Origin: Eretmocerus hayati
Lineage: Eukaryota > Arthropoda > Insecta > Hymenoptera > Aphelinidae
Assembly: GCA_029851415.1 (NCBI GenBank)
Contig: CM056744.1
Span: 97,125,338 to 97,189,337, forward strand
Direction: 5' to 3'
DNA length: 64,000 nt
Shown: piece after piece, positions 18,901-30,559 of the stretch
Layout: each line of letters begins with the position of its first letter
Numbering within the stretch: position 1 is the first letter of the stretch
Notes under the pieces: generated by a model
Seen by the model: the letters and a program-made list of their open reading frames with translations, nothing else
The model's database searches: none
What the model was told of the DNA's origin: nothing
Program-made: the position numbers and the translations under genes

Positions 18901-21450
18901 TACCCGGTCAGAAATTGAATAGGGTTTGCCTGACAAAAATATAGGGGCCCATCTGGGATTCTTTACGGCGCGCGTAGGGAAACTACGGGAAACAGCCCGG
19001 CAATTCTACCCGGCGCGAACAGGGCCCCAACGAATTTCCCGATCTTTCCCTATTCTAAGTTTGCCGTTCAGCTTCCCTATCGGCGCCCTCAGGCTTCCCT
19101 AAACAGATTTGGAGCAGCGCATTTGAATATTGTCAGATTCCATCAGCCTTGCTTTCTGAGTCAAAATCGAAATGTTACACTTCAAAAATTTTTAAGGGCC
19201 TCTCGGAGTCACCAAATGAGGAAAAGAGATTATAATTTGTAGAGGAAAGTTGATTGGAGGACGGGAACTAAAGTCATTCATAATGCATCCATATGTCATC
19301 TCGATATAGTATTATACGCACCGATGGCGAAAAAGTCGCTTTACGCACGAGTGCGATGCTTTACGCACGATTGTGATGCTTTACGCACGGTTGAGTTGCT
19401 TTACGCCCGAGGAGCGTAGCGACGAGGGTGGAAAGCAATCTCAACCGTGCGGAAAGCATCACATGAGGGCGGAAACCTTGCACGAGGGTGGAAAGCTTTC
19501 GCCAGAGTTGCGTATTGCATTTTTTATAATACTGACCGGAAAGTTGCTAATGCGCGATTAACAAGCCCCAGATATTTCCGAGCAGGCGAAGCGCAGGGGT
19601 GAGACAGGGTTGAGGAAAATTTCGGACCTATCATGGATATTAGTCTGTCCGAACTTAATAGAGGATGGTATCATCTAAGGATAATTCCAATTTCACTTGC
19701 GCTGAGATTTATCTCGTGATTGAGTGTGAACAAGTGATAGTAGAATGAGTGCAGGGGTCTCTCGTTTAACGTATACTTCAGAATACGAAAGTATCGTGGA
19801 TACCGAAGCAGGGCTCAATGAGGTATTGTTGTCATAGGAGTCGAGTAATCAGTCGTGGGCTCGTGGGGGACCGGAGCGGAGTCCAGGGGTGCAACCCCTG
19901 GTGGGGGCCCAGGGGGCGAAGCCCCCGGCGGGGGGTGTGGGGGGCGGAGCCCCCCACTTGAGAAAAAAATTCTGATATAAGTGCATTACATCTGATGTGA
20001 ACTTGAACCGAAGATCGGGAAGAATTGAGGTCTGTCAGAGATTTTTCTAAACAAGACGATCGATCTATTGGTAATATTGGTAATCTCTTGTTAATAATGC
20101 AGCCCTCCGCCAAGAAAAATTCAAGTGATAGAAAGAATTCTTCATGAGCTTTCAACTCCACCCTACCGACGAAAAACAGAAGATTTTATCAGTCAATTCC
20201 TTTGAAGAAGAGATTTCTAGCGATTGTAAGATACAGTATTGAAAATCGCGAGACTGCGATTATGGTTAAAAATTACCACCCATCACTGAATACTTTCCAC
20301 ATGTTCATCCAATCACATTGAGGTGATCAACTGTTCTTATCAAATTATTCGGGCACTGGATCCCGCCTTGTGATTCAATTCAATGTTACACATCTCGAAA
20401 AGAAATTTGTGATTTGAAAATAATGATTCTATGAAGATCGAGATTCTTCTTACGAGAATTTGTTCCCAGAACGACATACAAAAGAGAGTATTCATACTGT
20501 CAACTAAATAATATTTTTCAGTTTCAAAACACGGGCCTATTACGAGATCAATGGAGTTCTTGCAAGTGCATGGTCGATAGCTGTCATTACTTTCCTTGAA
20601 TAACAATAATTTGTATTCCATTGGAAAATAGTCCGCGACGCCGGGGCAGGCGGGAAATAAAAACGGCATCGGCCCAAGGTCGATAGAGGAGAATTGGACT
20701 CTTCTCTATTGGATCCAATTATAGACGATTTTCTTTGAATTCGCCGTAGTCTAGAAAATTTTCACAAATTCAGAAATAAGGTGTAAAGCAATACAACCGT
20801 GCGTAAAGCAATTGCTTTACGATCGCTCATGCGTAAAGTACTGCTTTACGCACGGTCGCTGTGCTTTACGCACCAACTTTACGGTCAAGTATTATAAAAA
20901 ATATTGTAGGTTATGGCGGATCGATTCATCTCAGCTGTAGCTGTCAATTACATACTGGAAATGGTTGTTCAAAAAGAATGAGGATAGAGAAATAAGCTCC
21001 TGCTAATGGCCAAGAAAATAATCGAGGCAGAAAAAATAGCATGTATTCTCTTTTACGGTGGGAAACCGAGGATGGGTCATTTTCTATTAAGACAAATACC
21101 CGACATTCTAAATGATTGATAAACTCAGCAAATATATTTCATATGATTTCATCCAACCACTGATACTTCATTATTCCATGGCTATTGCGATGGGTTTCAC
21201 ATTATAACCAGACAAATACTCGAAAAGCTTTGTGTACTTTTTGTGTAGTTCGCGTGGTTTCTGCTGCATGAATCCCTATCGTAACCCAACAGCTGCCGTA
21301 CTCCCGCCCTATTCGTTTAGGGAACCTGTTGGGAAAACGCTTGGGGCCCTATACGCGCCGGGTAGAATTGCCCTATAGGGCCCCTTTCCGTACTGACAGT
21401 TTCCCAGATGGGCCCCTATTGGCGCCCTACACTCGATTTCTAACCGGGTA
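18901..21450. mobile_element. 2.55-kb TIR element with CCCGGT ends
   Basis: The left end TACCCGGTCAGAAAT and the right end ATTTCTAACCGGGTA are inverted. The next ~190 bp on each side are also related in inverse order (GGGGCCCATCTGGGA versus TCCCAGATGGGCCCC; CTACCCGGCGCG versus CGCGCCGGGTAG). If TA is the duplicated target, the termini are CCCGGT. The interior is non-coding and holds the nested hairpin repeats at 19,320-20,900. Confidence 0.75.
19320..20900. repeat. Nested element with GCTTTACGCAC repeats and a GC-rich block
   Basis: The motif GCTTTACGCAC recurs about four times at 19,338-19,400 and again, in both orientations, at 20,785-20,870, bounded by related GTATTATA sequences. A block at 19,850-19,960 is extremely GC-rich, made of short stem-loops (CAGGGGTTGC against GCAACCCCTG-like, GGGGGCGAAGCCCCC). 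The same vocabulary (TTGCGCAC, GTCCAGGGG, GAGCCCCCC) recurs in the element at 44,057, so the two are related. Confidence 0.6.
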
Positions 21451-21589
21451 AGTCCTCCGTAACAAAACTACCCATCTGCACGCAGTCTCATACGATATCT
21501 TATAGCACGAGAATCCACAAACCATGTTCAAAGTTGCGATTTTTAGGTTCTGAGAATGCTACAAATCAATATTTCTATACGCTCTGCGT

Positions 21590-22070
21590 GAAAAACGTAC
21601 TTTGCGCATAGTTTGACGACTTATACAGTGCTTCAAAATGGTACACTGCGATACAAGGGTGTCGAAATAGTACATTTCGCACCGAGTTCATAAGGTTGTA
21701 GCTCGCTTCTGAGCGATTGGTTTTCGGCCTGAGCCGCAGGAGAAGGTCGAAATAATCGCTCGGAAGCGGGGAATCTCGTGAACGAGGTGCGAATACTACT
21801 TTTTGCAATTTTGTAAGCAACCAAACATCGAAAATTTACAAAAAATGAGTTTTCTCATGGTCGGTGTGGGAAGTAGCCATTTAGCACGGATTTTCGATTT
21901 ATTCCCCATGCCTACGATGGAAGAGTATAGCATTTGACACCGGGCAGGGTGGTTCTCGCTTCCGAGCGATAATTTCGACCCTCGCCAAGGCTCGGGACGT
22001 CGTGAAAACCAACTTTCCCATCCGCACAGCGTGTTGAACAAAGTTTTCTTACTCTTTGTCTCGAAATATT
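21590..22070. repeat. Hairpin-rich repeat related to the 44-kb element
   Basis: 21,640-21,835 is an inverted copy of 44,409-44,580. Shared blocks include GCGAGCTACAACC against GGTTGTAGCTCGC, GCTCAGAAGCGAG against CTCGCTTCTGAGC, and a GCCTGAGCC/GGCTCAGGC core. 21,840-22,070 is a second diverged unit. Non-coding. Confidence 0.6.
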
Positions 22071-22983
22071 CTATTCTCCTCCTAGTGGCCAATCTTAAGA
22101 TGCCGAATGAAATGTTCATATCCCTATGCAGATTTTTTTTATGCTCTAGATAATTAATTATATCGTTGTTATGATTACGTGTATGTATTTTATTAATAGA
22201 AATCATGTAATAGATAAAAAAGTGTTTCCAAGAAAGTACTTCTGGATTTGAGTATTGTATTGGTGAAGATCTGCGCGTGTTCTGAGTACATCGCGTGGTA
22301 AAGCTCATAAAGTAGATTCACCAGACACAGATAATATTGGAAAGAACGATGAGAGTCTGGGTGCAGCTGCGCGGGGGGCGCAGTCGCGTGCCATATGGCC
22401 ACATGGGCATTACATTGCCTTTACTGGCGCCACGCCACACGTATGTACTTATTATACATTTACGTATATCTTACGTATATAAACCACGTGTGTGTAAAGG
22501 CCAGCTGCCGTGGCACGCGCTCAAATCTCATTTGACTTTTCGTCGTGTTGAGCGCGTGGGCGGATACGTAACTTTTATTTTGACTCAAGATCGTTCACCG
22601 TTCAAGTCTTAGCGCCACACCGGTCGTCGGATATACTTTTAAGTTACCTCGTTACACGGAAGATTTATTGAGTGATCGTTGCATTTCGATGGTGACGGGT
22701 GTGATTCGTCGGGATGCAAGCCTACTATTTTTATAGACTTACGATGCGATTGCTGCGACGACAAGATGAATAAAGTGTGACTGTCGGCAGGAGTGGATTC
22801 AAAAAATGTAATTTATAATAGTGGCTAAGCAGTCAAAATGTTGCCCACTCCAAAATGTGAGAAGTATCAAAATGATATCTTACACTTGTGGGGATCACAT
22901 GATTCAACCGTTGGGGGAGAGGGGGTAGGAGGTATCAACTAGGATAGAAAATTTTTACCCTAAAAATTATATCTGGTTTCTAT
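22071..22983. other. No gene seen
   Basis: Open frames around 22,337-22,612 have no recognisable pattern; the rest is unremarkable. Confidence 0.35.
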
Positions 22984-23757
22984 CTCTCTAAACTCGTTGG
23001 AGTGAAATTTCACTCCCTTGGAGTGAAATTTGACTCAAAGCTATGAGTCAGTTTCGTGCGCACCGAACTGGAGTGATTCATCACTCCAAGCTGGAGTCAA
23101 ATTTCACTCCAACGTGAGTCAACTATCACTCTTAGTGATTGAGTCAAATGATTCAAAACCAAACTTTTTAACATTTTAGATATTGAAAAAAAAAAAAAAA
23201 AAATTAATTCGCGGTGTGCACATATATTTTAATTGATTTCCCGGTAATTCTAATTATTAATATTCCATGGAAAATGTAATTGACGAGAATTTTGGTAGTT
23301 GTGTTCGAATCGATGGGGATTTGAACCCGCACCCTCTTGATAGCCAGGCAAGTGTCTTAACCATTAGACCAAATGTGACGTTGTCATGATATAGTCAAGA
23401 AAGCCTATGTACGGTTGTGAACGGTCGATACGAGTTTTTAAATATACCCGAGACGTGTTTCGAAGGGAAACTCAGAATAGAGCAGCATCACTCAACAATT
23501 GAAAAGTTTTCCACTTTCTTCATAAGTAGTCCCGTAAATCATTCTGGGGTTAAACCCTAACCTATAAAAATCTATTTCACTCAATGTGAGGAGTCAATTT
23601 CCACTCATCTTGGAGTGAAAATTGACTCAAGCTTGGAGCGAATGTAATATTTCTGTGGTTTCACTCCCTATGAGTCAAATTTTCACTCCATAAGAGTCAT
23701 TCTGAGAATCACTCCAAGCTTTGAGTCAAAATTTCGCTCCAACAGTTTTACAGAGAG
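22984..23757. mobile_element. TIR element with GAGTGAAA/GACTC subterminal repeats
   Basis: The left terminus CTCTCTAAACTCGTTGGAGT and the right terminus (read inversely) CTCTCTGTAAAACTGTTGGAG match. The first and last ~180 bp are packed with alternating GGAGTGAAATTT, GAGTCAAA and their complements, while the middle is ordinary AT-rich DNA with an A-run at 23,186-23,203 and a tRNA-like stretch. Repeated subterminal boxes are typical of transposase binding arrays. Confidence 0.7.
23303..23380 (-). tRNA. tRNA-derived pseudogene or SINE head
   Basis: On the minus strand the A box TGGTCTAATGG (23,361-23,371) and the B box GGTTCAAATCC (23,317-23,327) match RNA polymerase III promoter consensus. 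A D-stem (GTCT/AGAC) can form, but the anticodon stem is 4 bp, the T-stem has mismatches and no acceptor stem pairs. It is therefore not a working tRNA. Confidence 0.5.
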
Positions 23758-25828
23758 GGCGATGGGAAAATTCAACAGTACGAAACATTTCGAAAGTTTA
23801 GTTGAGCGAGAAAATATATTTTGAGGCGCTCGATACACGTATCTGCTTGTATCTTTGTGCAAATTTCATACAATTAAATTACCCTCGCGATCTAAATTAT
23901 CATATATTTTGCTTGCCGTTGCTTGCAGTATTTTTTGCCTATCGTTGCTTGCAGTATTTTGATCATATTTGTGATGAGTTTTTTGAGATGCAAACTTTCT
24001 TGAACCTCTTATACATCCGGTAATATTGATGAAATTTGGTGGTTTACATGAAGCTCCGGAAAAAATGTTCAGCTGAGACTGAATAGTACCATGCGAGCAT
24101 GGTTTGGAAGAATTTTTAGATGATTAAACTGATCAATGATTTTGTTGGTGGTAAATAAACTCATCTCAATCTAATCTGGTCGAGTTTCTTCTCATAATCA
24201 CGATTTATTGAAACTATTTCATTATATTGTCGAGGAAGTGTAAACATTCAAATTTTGCATACATTCATTCGACCACATTTAGTTTCTAGATTTTTCGACC
24301 AGTTTCAGTTTCGAGACATGTTTGTCGCAGAATTTGGAGAGCGCTGACACAGTCAATATTATCAAATTGGACTATTGATCAATTTTCGAGATACTAATAT
24401 AGAACAATATTTTTAAATGAGACGTCAATAAAAACATTTATGTGTATACATTCCTTCGTGAAAACAAATTATTTACATGTAGGGACGTATGAAATGGCAT
24501 ATACTATTTGGAGGCTTCTCAAATAATGCACTCGCTATTCGTGCATTTGTGTACCAACAACAGGTGCAAAGTGCAAACACAAGCGCGACCATAACCACAT
24601 TATCGACACCTAATTTCTCCCACCACCCATGTATTATCACACCCGTGGTTTCCCACAAAGTCATCGATTGAAGCCTGCTATAACCTAAATATATCATACT
24701 CGCACGAAACGCGCTCAAAAGATCATCGTCGTTCCGTGTCGTGTGCGCAGGCGTATCCCAACACTAATCGACGTGCGCGATCGCGATAAAAAGAGGACGA
24801 GTAAATTACAGCTCACATAAACCTATACCACGACACGTGTCAACGACTACCCGATGTGCACATATACGTTAGGTCTAATAGAATAGGTGGGCTAGTATAA
24901 ATTATACACTTTGCAATGCAACGAGACTTCTAACCTTATGATATTAGCCAGGCATCACACGTGCATGCATGCATATGGGGGGTTGATCAATCTTATCGGT
25001 GCTATGCATTGGCAAAATCGCAACTGACATGATGCCACCGACCGCCATCTTGATAGCTTGATGTTTTACAATTGTCGTTGTCGACGTTCTGGAAGTCACA
25101 ATCAGCTGATGCGATTTCGATGTGCCAAAGTCAAATGCATATAATGGGGTATATATACACTAGTGAGCTTGACTCATTCGTCGCGCGCGTGCAGCAGGGG
25201 TGATAAACTTCCGCGTGTATGCATCCCGTGGGCATTGCACGCGTGCCAAATTCGTATACGTGTATAAGTATTGGACAATATGTCATTTGCGGGATCATAT
25301 ATATAAATATGTCAGGAGTTGGGGCTAGTGATGAGCTGACTCCGTTGCGGTTATTATGTGGAACATAATTGGATGATGAATGCGGAACGAGTAGTCAACG
25401 CAGGCGACAAAAAAATTTGAGGGATTCGCATTAGGAAAATATCTCACGAGCAAACTTGGTATGTTCTAGATTTTGAATTCGTATAGGTGGTGAAGTTATT
25501 TTTTAAATGTAAGTATGATCTGAGCGTGTATTTACATGTCTTTTTATGAAACCAGCGGAGGTCAACCCGATTCCAAAGATCCCGAGCGCTGTTCCTAGCG
25601 TTCTAGTTTGAACTCATCTCCAACTACTATGGCGCATCTCTATAGTTCAGATTTTGACGCTTTGATCATGTTTGAAGTCAAAAAGTTGCAGGTAGATGAT
25701 AAAACTACTAAACATGGCGAAACTGTATGGCGAAATTGTCTATGACATAATCAACTTTCCTAAGAGTTTCTTCTCGACGTCGTCGTTTGTCTTCCTTTGA
25801 CTCTTTGGTCGAAGCATGTACCTAACCT
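23758..25828. other. No gene seen
   Basis: Two kilobases without convincing coding frames. It includes a short duplication TTGCTTGCAGTATTTT near 23,920-23,960. Confidence 0.35.
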
Positions 25829-26690
25829 ATGCGAATCCGATGTTCCAATATCAGGAGCCATAGAAATTCAATGATCACCAGGTTGCTAGAATATATTTTT
25901 AAAGTCACTCAAGATTTCAGAAATGTAGAATCGTTGAAATACTTGTACAAAACGCTCGTTCTTCCATCACTCAACTTTGCTTCCCAAATTTGGTCGCCGC
26001 ACCAAGATTATTTGAAACAAATGCTGGAACAAGTAAATCATAAACTATTGCGTACTCTGGCTTTTAGAGGCAAGATTCGCTTTGATTATTTCAGACATGA
26101 TTATAGTTCTTTATCACAACATTTCAAGGTATACACTATCAAATCTTACCACAATGTAAATGACGTAAACTTAATTTTTTCGATCAAGAAAGGCGATCTG
26201 AATGTGAATGAAGTGAAAACCAAAGTTCAGAGCAGAGACCTAAACTATAATTTGAGAAATCCTAACGATCTAAGCAATGTACGAGCGAAATCTCTCTGGT
26301 TTCAAAATAGCTGTCTGAACAGATGTATTAAAGCTTGGAATGCATTGCCGAATGAATTACAAGCTCTTGAAGGCCCATTAAACTTTAAAAATATTGCCAA
26401 GAAGATATTTCTGTTACATTATTGATTATTTATTTAGTTTGGATGCGCTCTTAGGTACTCTAAGTGCAATACGAATAGGTCATCTGTTGTTCATTCATTC
26501 CTATTTTTCATTAACTAGCTTTTAATTTATTTACTTCCCCAATATAGCATAAGAATGGATTCGAAATTCATACGGTGACATATGAATGGAGTAAGATACT
26601 ATCTTGTATAACAGTCCCACTGTTACAGCTATGTTGTTTTTTTGGCCAGCAATGCCCGTGTATTGAATAAAATAAAATGAAATGAATAAA
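25829..26690 (+). pseudogene. 5'-truncated LINE, C-terminal part of the reverse-transcriptase ORF
   Basis: 198 codons remain open, including LKYLYKTLVLPSLNFASQIW SPHQ-type sequence, the conserved region just after the reverse transcriptase domain of Jockey/CR1-like non-LTR elements, then a C-terminal domain ending KAWNALPNELQ...IFLLHY. The 3' UTR ends in short AATAAAAT/AATGAAAT repeats (26,658-26,690), as LINE tails do. The catalytic domain is absent, so it cannot move by itself. Confidence 0.8.
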
Positions 26691-27516
26691 ATCACCTCGA
26701 TGACCGCAAAATGTTTAATTCTGGTTCTGCACAATGAGAGTTCACGCGCACATCGAGAATTGACTCCGTCGCAAATGCATCAAATAACATTCCAAACATT
26801 TGTTTCTATACCTCTTCGCACCAGGTATCATACTCGTAAACAATGCAAACTCTCGTATCGATTCATCAAAATGTAATTAACGCGCTCCATACGCCCCTCA
26901 ATAGATCTGTATATAAGATTATACTTTGTGTGGGCTTGCACAAGTATATCATCGTACACAAAAAGAGCAACGCAAACATCAGTACACAATAAGGTGACGA
27001 GCAGCGTAACAGTTGTTCTTGCAAGTGGGCAAGACCTAGTGGCTCCCTTTGCTTCCCAAATATATATGTACACTACTCCATGTTAATTCAACATCACTTT
27101 TCAAAGGCTCGCATGCTCATTGAGATATACAATATACCTTTGCCTCCTGTTCACGCGACTTCATCAGATTTTGCAGATAGCTCAGATCAAAAGGCGATGC
27201 TGACAAAAAGATAAGCAACTTGAATAGATTGAACAGTATGGTGTTATATTGGTCCGTGTCGATGTCCAATATATAGTATGTCGTGCCCTAATGCATGCAA
27301 TTGCCTTATTGTGTGACTAGTGGTCGGCGATGGACATCAGATATCTATTCACTGATGAGTTGTTGTATGATGTTTTGGATGTTACTTATTGCTAAGGACG
27401 ATACAAGATCTGTGCACGTGACTTGCGAGCAAAAGAGGTGCGTTGATAATTTAGTAACTTTACGTGATTTTACTCACTATTTTAGATCCGGTACATGACT
27501 TCGTTTCCGGAGACTT
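26691..27516. other. No gene seen
   Basis: AT-rich sequence without supported coding or repeat structure. Confidence 0.35.
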
Positions 27517-27568
27517 GGTTTATGCTCTATAACCTGGCACTCGGTTTATGCTCTATAACCTGGCACTC
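27517..27568. repeat. Perfect 26-bp tandem duplication
   Basis: Two identical copies (27517-27542 and 27543-27568) of a unit containing GGTTTATGCTCTATAACC directly abut the left end of the next TIR element. Confidence 0.85.
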
Positions 27569-28015
27569 TTAGAGTACCGGCATGACGTCTCATGGCGTCA
27601 TGACTTCTCGGTCCGGTCATTCCACTGGAACTGAAAAACCCAATGTAATATAAGTACTTTTATTTGTCTGTGAAAGACGAACATTTTTCGTTCTTGGAAT
27701 TGGTAACCGACTCACTTGGATTGGAACTATATGACCATTTGAAATTTGATATTTTCCACCGAAGTTACTTTGGTATGACGATCACGGCAGTTCTGATATT
27801 GCATATTATTGGGCAGTTCTCGATCACTTCTTATTTGCCTTCAAAATACCTTCAATTTCCGCTTTTGAACGTACCGGCATGACGCCTCGCATCAGAGCGT
27901 CATGGCCCGATCGGCCCAACATCCACCTTTGGTTTGGACATATATCGGGGTCATGTGGGCACTTTTATTGGAGATTTTGGCGCTTTCTAAGTTTATAAAT
28001 AGCCGGTACTCTAAG
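27568..28015. mobile_element. MITE-like element, 14-bp perfect TIRs
   Basis: Left CTTAGAGTACCGGC (27568-27581) and right GCCGGTACTCTAAG (28002-28015) are perfect inverted repeats. CCGGCATGACG is repeated inside at ~27,578 and ~27,875. Too short to encode a transposase. Confidence 0.65.
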
Positions 28016-29143
28016 GGTTGATAACCGTTGAATCTTTTGAATTGGCTGTGGAATAATTTCATGATTGATGCATGTTCAAATAATTGAATTGACGTTCAAT
28101 TGACCACACAAAGCTTGAAGTTGAATGGTATTGAATCTTGATCTAATATGGAATCGATTACTTTATATCTTATCAGTCATACGATTCGAAAATCAGCTAG
28201 AGACAAGGCACACTCAGAGATTTCTTTATAGCCCGGTTGTTCTGAAACTTAATAAATACGAGTTCAATATGTGCTCTACGCGAAAATTGTTGTCGTTCAT
28301 TGGGGAAAATATACACATATTGGAAGCCATGACTTTGAAACTTTGACGCCATAGCTAACGAAGTTATATCTATGAAGTACTCTTATACGAAACACAAATA
28401 GTTCATCCATCACAAATACAAATAGACACTAACACAAAGATTTTCCTCGATACAATGATTTACTTTTGGGAAACGGAATGGTATAGAATTTTGGGCCACG
28501 CGACTTGCTTTTGGTACATAAATATTTTTCGAAACAATGGATCCCATTTGCGAAACCGGATGTCACATCAGAGAGCAGACTGAGAGACTTCCGGGCACGC
28601 GTCGCGATGTCGCCGCAATTAATTCATTACAGCTTTTGCACTTTTGTCGCTTCTGACCCTCGAACCATCCTGAACATCCATGTGAAGATTTTGTATTGTG
28701 ATGTACTCCATAGAGCCTGTTCGATATCACGGGCTTGATATGGTCCTAAAATTCAGCATTCCTTGTTTTCTCATTATAAGTCAATGGAGTGAAATATCGA
28801 TTCGAACATTTATACAATACTGAAGATTATTCACATCCGAATGTAAAGACTTATAATATAAACTTTTCGCGATAAAATATAAATGAATGATCACAAAACG
28901 AAAATTCCTGCGAGTGTATTTTCGAAAATTGGAACATAAGGGCGAATCTCAGAATTCGGGCGACTTTGGTTGGAAAATTCGAAAAATTTCAATTTGACAG
29001 GATATTTCGGGTAACTTTTATGCGAGATCTACACGATGCGAGTCACAGTCGCTGTAATGTATTTTGTAATCTCGAAGAGAATTTTGTGGTGCGGGTATTC
29101 GTTATTTGCACGGAATTGATTGAGCGTAGAAATACAAAGCTTA
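28016..29143. other. No gene seen
   Basis: AT-rich; short frames only. Confidence 0.35.
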
Positions 29144-30146
29144 TAGACTAGGCGAAATCAGCGCCATCGCTGGAAAAATTATTCCCATTGAATTTTTTTG
29201 CGGGGTCCCCTCCGGAAGACCCTTCTGAATCCAAAAATCCATGTGGCCAGTCGAAATTCGAATGCAAAATTGTTTAAACTGAAATTGTTTAAACAAATTA
29301 TCTATATCAACTTTTTCCGTCCCAAAGCAAATTATTAAGGTAATTTGACCCATTTTAAACAGAAAATCTCTCTTGTCATTTTTCTCTAAAATCCATTGTT
29401 TTTGAGCTATAAGCGTTTCAAAGTTGAAAAAACGTGAAAATTGCGATTTTCAACGGCTGAAAACAGTACGAAAAATGCAAAAATCTCATGTGGCCAGAGC
29501 GGAAAATTGTTGATTGGGATCTCCTTAACAATATCCGATAGCAACAATTCATGTTTCCGGGCGATAACCGTTTGTTTCTTCAATGTTAAGAATAGGTAGT
29601 TGCGCACGTTATAGCATAGGATATGGGCACGAGCAAGCAGACGACGCGCGGGCCGCCACAGTTGCATCTCTATGGCTATAACGTGCGCAACTACCTATTG
29701 TTAACATTGAAGAAACAAACGGTTATCGCTCGGAAACAAGAATTGTTGCTATCGGATATTGTTAAGGAGATCCCAATCAACAGTTTTCCGCTCTGGCCAC
29801 ATGAGATTTTTGCATTTTTCGTACTGTTTTCAGCCGTTGAAAATCGCAATTTTCACGTTTTTTCAACTTTGAAACGCTTATAGCTCAAAAACAATGGATT
29901 TTAGAGAAAAATGACGAGAGAGATTTTCTGTTTAAAATGGGTCAAATTACCTTAATATTTTGCTTTGGGACGGAAAAAGTTGATATAGATAATTTGTTTA
30001 AACAATTTCAGTTTAAACAATTTTGCATTCGAACTTCGACTGGCCACATGGATTTTTGGATTCAGAAGGGTCTTCCGGAGGGGATCCCGCAAAAAAATTC
30101 AATGGGAATAATTTTTCCAGCGATGGCGCTGATTTCGCCTAGTCTA
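29144..30146. mobile_element. Near-perfect palindromic element with TTA target duplication
   Basis: Arms 29144-29615 and 29675-30146 (472 bp each) are almost identical inverted copies around a 59-nt GC-rich loop. The ends are TAGACTAGGCG and CGCCTAGTCTA, flanked by TTA on both sides (29141-29143 and 30147-30149). A 3-bp TTA/TAA duplication is the hallmark of PIF/Harbinger insertions. The mirrored 86-codon open frames are a by-product of the palindrome. Confidence 0.85.
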
Positions 30147-30559
30147 TTATACGCGCACGTCAAATTCATGTAAAATTTGATTTATTTTACGTGTATCTTT
30201 ACAATACACATTTTTCTACGGACAATGTACTGTCAGCTATCGGTCAGTATTTGTTGCAACGAAAATGCTACAACACTTTTTCGTGTCATGTCTGATGTCA
30301 AATCATGAACGCTATCTAAGCCATGTGTCTGGAGTAGTTGAAACTGACTTTGGCCACGTGGCAAGACGTGCACGTGGCTCAACACGTGGGTTCAAAACCG
30401 CACTACATAGTGTGTCGCTGTATTCTTTGAAAAATTGTCAGATACAATATGAAAATGGCTTTTCTCTAACTTGAGCTTTGGTTACAGCCGATATGCTAAC
30501 AATCGACTATTATAAATTTAAATTGATATCTCTTTTCTGACACTTATAATATGTGTATG

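Noticed and set aside
23303..23380. A functional tRNA gene
   Set aside because: A and B boxes are good, but the acceptor stem does not pair and the T-stem is mismatched; it is a pseudogene or SINE part.
29407..29883. Two 86-codon open frames with almost the same product
   Set aside because: They are mirror images created by the palindrome; there is no protein-like conservation beyond that.
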